NCBI GenBank assembly: GCA_022841705.1
Contig: JALHQZ010000002.1
Span: 372,001 to 436,000 of the forward strand
Origin: Pirellulales bacterium
GTDB taxonomy: Bacteria > Planctomycetota > Planctomycetia > Pirellulales > Lacipirellulaceae
DNA: 64,000 nt
Direction: 5' to 3'
Position 1 is the first letter of the stretch. The number at the start of each line of letters is the position of its first letter. The position numbers and the translations under genes were made by a program. Under the pieces are notes generated by a model. It saw only the letters and a list, made by a program, of their open reading frames with translations, did not search any database and was not told the DNA's origin. This document shows, in pieces, positions 61,070-64,000 of the stretch.

Positions 61070-62620
61070 ATGATTTGGCGACCAAGCTTTCGTTTCCTAG
61101 GTGCTCTCGTTAGCGCAGTCTTGCTGACCGTTGGCGCCACGCCCAGTTGGGCTGCGATCAGTTGGGTTGGTGGCAATGGAACGTCGCCGAATTCGTGGTT
61201 CAACCCAGGCAACTGGTCGCAATCAGCGAACAACTTGTTACCGCCCGTGCAACTGACTGCCGGCGTGCCCACCACCACGGACGCGCAGATTAACAACGGC
61301 TGGAACAATACGGGCGAGGGCGTTGTCTACGATCCCGTCGGCGATGCGACTTTGTTCGCCGCCGCCGCCAGCCTCACCTACACGACCGACTCGGCCCTCG
61401 CTGCTAATTATGGTAATTTCGGGCCGGAGCACATCTATCGGTTGTACATCTCGCGCAACACCACCAACAAGAATGTGCTGACGATCAAGAGTGGCGATTT
61501 GATTATCGATTCCACCACCATCATTGGCCGTTCCGGCAGCACCGTTTCGGCGGCGAACGAAGGCCGCGTGGTTCAATCCGGTGGCCGTTTGCGCCTGCCG
61601 CTCACCAACCTCGAGCTTGGCAATTCGGAAACCGCTGGCTGGGGCAACGGCGTGTACGAATATCGCGGGGGGATTCTCGAGGTCGCAATGGATGGACAAG
61701 TAGGGATTCGTGTCGGGAACGGCACCTCAACCGGGCCCTCGGGCGTAAATCGCTTCATCATGGGCAACTCGGCCACGGGCGGACGCGTGCGGACGTGGGA
61801 TTTCGCGAACATCTCCTACCGAGGTACGGCGGACGCCACGTTTACCGAAGGCGCCGACCCCAACGGCACGACGCGCGGCGTGGCGATCAACGAGTTCCGC
61901 TACTCCAACGGTGGCACGCGGCCGATTCAAGTCCTGCGAAACCTAACCATCAATAACGGCACCGAAGCGGCTACCGGCGCCAAGCTCTCGACGCGGTTGG
62001 AGCTTAAGCTCGACTCGGCGCCGACCGTGCTTTCCGGCGTCCCACAGAACCTGGGGTTGTTTGATGTCGATTCGGACAACAGCGGCGACGGCGTGATCAA
62101 CGGCTTCGGCGATCTCAACGGGGACGCGACCGTGAACTCGGCTGACCAGATTTTCGCCAAGGCCGACGGGCTAAGTCACTACGCCGAAGGGAGTGAAATC
62201 TTCGCCGATCTGGGCGCCACCCGCTACGTATGGAACATTTCCTACACGGGCAACATCTCGTGGAGTGACTACGATAACAGCGTGGTCTCGGAGATCACCG
62301 GCGCCGGCACGGGCCGCGACGTCGTGCTGATGGGTCTGCGAACCGAAAACTTGGTTGTCGGCGTGCCGGGCGATTTCAATAACGACACGGTGGTGAACGC
62401 CGCCGACTACACCACCTACCGCGACAACGTGGGAAGCGCCACTCCGCTGCCGAACGATGGCGGACTTGGCGCACCGATTGGCCCTGGTCACTACACGCTG
62501 TGGAAGAATGCCTTCCAACCGGGCGCCGCGGTGGTAAGCTCTTCCGCCGTGCCGGAGCCTGCGGCGGGATTGGTGCTCGCCCTGGTTGCCGCTGGTGGTT
62601 GGCTGCGTCGGCGCCGATAA
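61070..62620 (+). CDS. Secreted PEP-CTERM protein with dockerin-like motif
   Basis: The 516-residue protein has a signal peptide (LGALVSAVLLTVGATPSWAA) and a beta-rich, autotransporter-like body (ISWVGGNGTSPNSWFNPGNW; ENGVYEYRGG-type repeats). Dockerin-like EF motifs follow near the end (GDLNGDATVNSADQIFAKA and GDFNNDTVVNAADYTTYRDN). The PEP-CTERM signal VPEPAAGLVLALVAAGGWLR ends in RRRR. PEP-CTERM proteins are sorted by an exosortase to the cell surface or matrix. A hairpin terminator follows 39 bp downstream. The neighbouring pectate lyase suggests a role in polysaccharide binding, which is inference. Confidence 0.85.
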   Translation: MIWRPSFRFLGALVSAVLLTVGATPSWAAISWVGGNGTSPNSWFNPGNWSQSANNLLPPVQLTAGVPTTTDAQINNGWNNTGEGVVYDPVGDATLFAAAASLTYTTDSALAANYGNFGPEHIYRLYISRNTTNKNVLTIKSGDLIIDSTTIIGRSGSTVSAANEGRVVQSGGRLRLPLTNLELGNSETAGWGNGVYEYRGGILEVAMDGQVGIRVGNGTSTGPSGVNRFIMGNSATGGRVRTWDFANISYRGTADATFTEGADPNGTTRGVAINEFRYSNGGTRPIQVLRNLTINNGTEAATGAKLSTRLELKLDSAPTVLSGVPQNLGLFDVDSDNSGDGVINGFGDLNGDATVNSADQIFAKADGLSHYAEGSEIFADLGATRYVWNISYTGNISWSDYDNSVVSEITGAGTGRDVVLMGLRTENLVVGVPGDFNNDTVVNAADYTTYRDNVGSATPLPNDGGLGAPIGPGHYTLWKNAFQPGAAVVSSSAVPEPAAGLVLALVAAGGWLRRRR

Positions 62621-62658
62621 GTGCGTGTGAACTGAATTGCGATTTGGCGGCGGCCCCC

Positions 62659-62684
62659 AGCGGCAGGGGGGCTGCCGCTTTTTT
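62659..62684 (+). terminator. Rho-independent terminator after the PEP-CTERM gene
   Basis: A perfect 8-bp stem AGCGGCAG/CTGCCGCT (62659-62666 and 62672-62679) with a 5-G loop is followed directly by a run of Ts to 62684. It separates the PEP-CTERM gene from the pectate lyase gene. Confidence 0.88.
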
Positions 62685-62709
62685 ATGTCGACAACTCGGA
62701 GCCATAACC

Positions 62710-63945
62710 ATGATTATCCGCGGTATCTTGCCACTTGCGCTGTTCCTTCTGGCGTCTACTGCGGTGGGAGCTCCGCTGACCAAGGCCAGAGTGCAGGCGA
62801 CTTCGCTCGTCAATCAAGCCGATTGGCTCGCCTATTTGCAGCGCTCGGACGAATTGGCCGCAGAAAATGAGTCGGCCTTGCAAGCGGAGGTTAAAGCGCA
62901 AGGTCGCAAATTGGCGCTGCCAGCTCCGGATGGCGGCGATTTCAAACTTTCAGCCAAGGCTGGCGATGCGTGGTACAGCTCCTCCGAAGCAGGGCAACTG
63001 GCGACGATCGTGCTTTCTTACCAGGCGCCATGTGGTGGATGGTCGAAACATGTGGGGTACTCGCAGGGCCCACGCAAGCCAGCGATGCAGTGGACTTCGC
63101 AAAGCAAGCCCGGCCACTCGCCACACTACTTGGCGACGTTCGACAACCGCTCGACAACAGAGCAACTGCATTTCTTGGCGAACGTCTGGCAAGCCACCCA
63201 GCGCGCTGATTGCCAGGCAGGTTTCGCCAAGGGATTCAAGTATCTCATTGCTGCTCAGCAGCCCGGAGGCGGTTGGCCCCAGGTTTTTCCGCTCGAAGGC
63301 GATTATCACGACGACATCACCTTCAATGATGATGCGCAAACTCACATTCTGGAACTGTTGCTCGGAATCATCAACGAAGAACCACAGTTCGGTTTGCTCG
63401 ACGACTCCTTGCGGCGCGAGGCGAAGGCTGCTCTCGAACGTGGGCTCCAGTGTGTGCTGGCGACTCAACTTGGGCCGGCCGGCAAGAAAACTGGCTGGGC
63501 TGCCCAATACGATGCGCTGACATTGCAGCCCTCGCAGGCGCGGCAACTGGAACCTGCTGCCCTGAGCGGTTCGGAATCCGCCCAGCTAATCAAGTTCATG
63601 ATGACGATCCCCGATCCCACGCCAGAAGTAGTCGCGTCGATTGAACAGGGTCTCGCTTGGCTGCAATCTGCTCAAGTGACCGGCATAACTAAAGTCAAAG
63701 CCGGGGGGAAAACGCAATATGTCAGTGACCCCGATTCCACCGAGGTCTATTGGGCGCGATTCTACGATTTGCGGACTGCGCGACCCATTTTTCCCGGGCG
63801 TGACGGTGTGGTGTACGACTCGTTCGCGGAGTTAGCTGCCAACAACGATTTGGGCTATGACTATTACTCCACGCGCCCCGGAAGCATCGTCACGAACGGC
63901 CAGAAGAAATGGAGAAAGTTGCTCGCCAAACGCGCTGAACAGTAG
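62710..63945 (+). CDS. pelA: Secreted pectate lyase, PL10 family
   Basis: The 411-residue enzyme starts at the ATG at 62710, giving the signal peptide MIIRGILPLALFLLASTAVG; the longer frame crosses the upstream terminator. The PL10 fold is clear: GGWSKHVGYSQG, ATFDNRSTTEQLHFLANV, QQPGGGWPQVFPLEGDYHDD, ITFNDDAQTHIL, GWAAQYDALTLQPSQARQLE, and WARFYDLRTARPIFPGRDG followed by VVYDSFAEL. PL10 enzymes cleave polygalacturonate by beta-elimination with calcium. All expected blocks are present and the length is typical. It sits 26 bp after a terminator, so it has its own transcript or weak read-through. Confidence 0.93.
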   Translation: MIIRGILPLALFLLASTAVGAPLTKARVQATSLVNQADWLAYLQRSDELAAENESALQAEVKAQGRKLALPAPDGGDFKLSAKAGDAWYSSSEAGQLATIVLSYQAPCGGWSKHVGYSQGPRKPAMQWTSQSKPGHSPHYLATFDNRSTTEQLHFLANVWQATQRADCQAGFAKGFKYLIAAQQPGGGWPQVFPLEGDYHDDITFNDDAQTHILELLLGIINEEPQFGLLDDSLRREAKAALERGLQCVLATQLGPAGKKTGWAAQYDALTLQPSQARQLEPAALSGSESAQLIKFMMTIPDPTPEVVASIEQGLAWLQSAQVTGITKVKAGGKTQYVSDPDSTEVYWARFYDLRTARPIFPGRDGVVYDSFAELAANNDLGYDYYSTRPGSIVTNGQKKWRKLLAKRAEQ

Positions 63946-64000
63946 GTAAGACTCATCCGGTTGTGGTTTAAGCGGTCCGGTCGCAACCTCCACGAGCGGT

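Overview
The window reads as a chromosomal segment of a planctomycete, most likely from the Pirellulales/Lacipirellulaceae side of the phylum. Several family signatures point there together: two DUF1559 prepilin-like proteins with the H-X9-DG motif, PEP-CTERM/dockerin secreted proteins, small regulatory-domain lipoproteins, a MoxR-DUF58-VWA membrane operon, Ser/Thr kinases with zinc ribbons or multiple membrane spans, an OprB-type porin, and GC-rich DNA. This assignment is inference from gene content, not from a marker gene.

Layout. 0-5.5 kb (minus strand): a type II secretion/pseudopilin operon in the order gspE-F-G-H-I, with gspI running off the left edge, followed in genomic order by a secreted LTXXQ-like protein. 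5.8-10.8 kb (plus): nucleotide salvage genes (guanine deaminase-like, AMP nucleosidase, deoxyribose-phosphate aldolase) interleaved with a lipoprotein, a DUF1559 protein and a secreted EEP-family hydrolase. 11-16 kb: two small paralogous Tyr/Gly-rich secreted proteins, an STN-like secreted protein overlapping a rhomboid-like membrane protein, and two ABC ATPases without a permease. 16-30 kb (minus): a tightly packed set MoxR, DUF58, BatA/VWA, second VWA protein, giant DUF4175-like coiled-coil protein, small secreted protein, alpha/alpha-toroid protein, NPCBM protein. 30-38.7 kb: a PQQ-propeller protein, a zinc-ribbon Ser/Thr kinase, an orphan AT-richer gene, a pair of trypsin-fold PDZ proteins (one intact, one with a destroyed triad), and lexA. 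38.9-42.5 kb: sugar-acid metabolism (SDR oxidoreductase, 6-phosphogluconate dehydrogenase, KDG-type PfkB kinase).

42.6-59.4 kb is a decayed accessory region. It holds a truncated alpha-L-rhamnosidase, a sigma-54 activator remnant with a frameshift and nonsense codons, an intact GH63 enzyme followed by a nonsense-riddled alpha-amylase remnant, a membrane Ser/Thr kinase, a beta-helix PEP-CTERM protein, an internally deleted IS3 element, a thioredoxin remnant, an OprB porin, a Gly-rich surface protein with 60-bp repeats, a SnoaL-like protein, a lipoprotein fused by deletion to a truncated AAA ATPase, and a frameshifted IS982 transposase. 59.5-64 kb returns to an intact cluster: DUF1559 protein, lipoprotein, PEP-CTERM protein, terminator, PL10 pectate lyase.

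A second layer is intergenic. Almost every larger gap in the orderly regions holds an inverted repeat or a run of near-repeated short words. Several families occur twice, for example at 5.6 and 32.2 kb and at 19.1 and 35.3 kb. One run supplies the leader-peptide codons of gspI. No tRNA, rRNA or CRISPR array was recognised.
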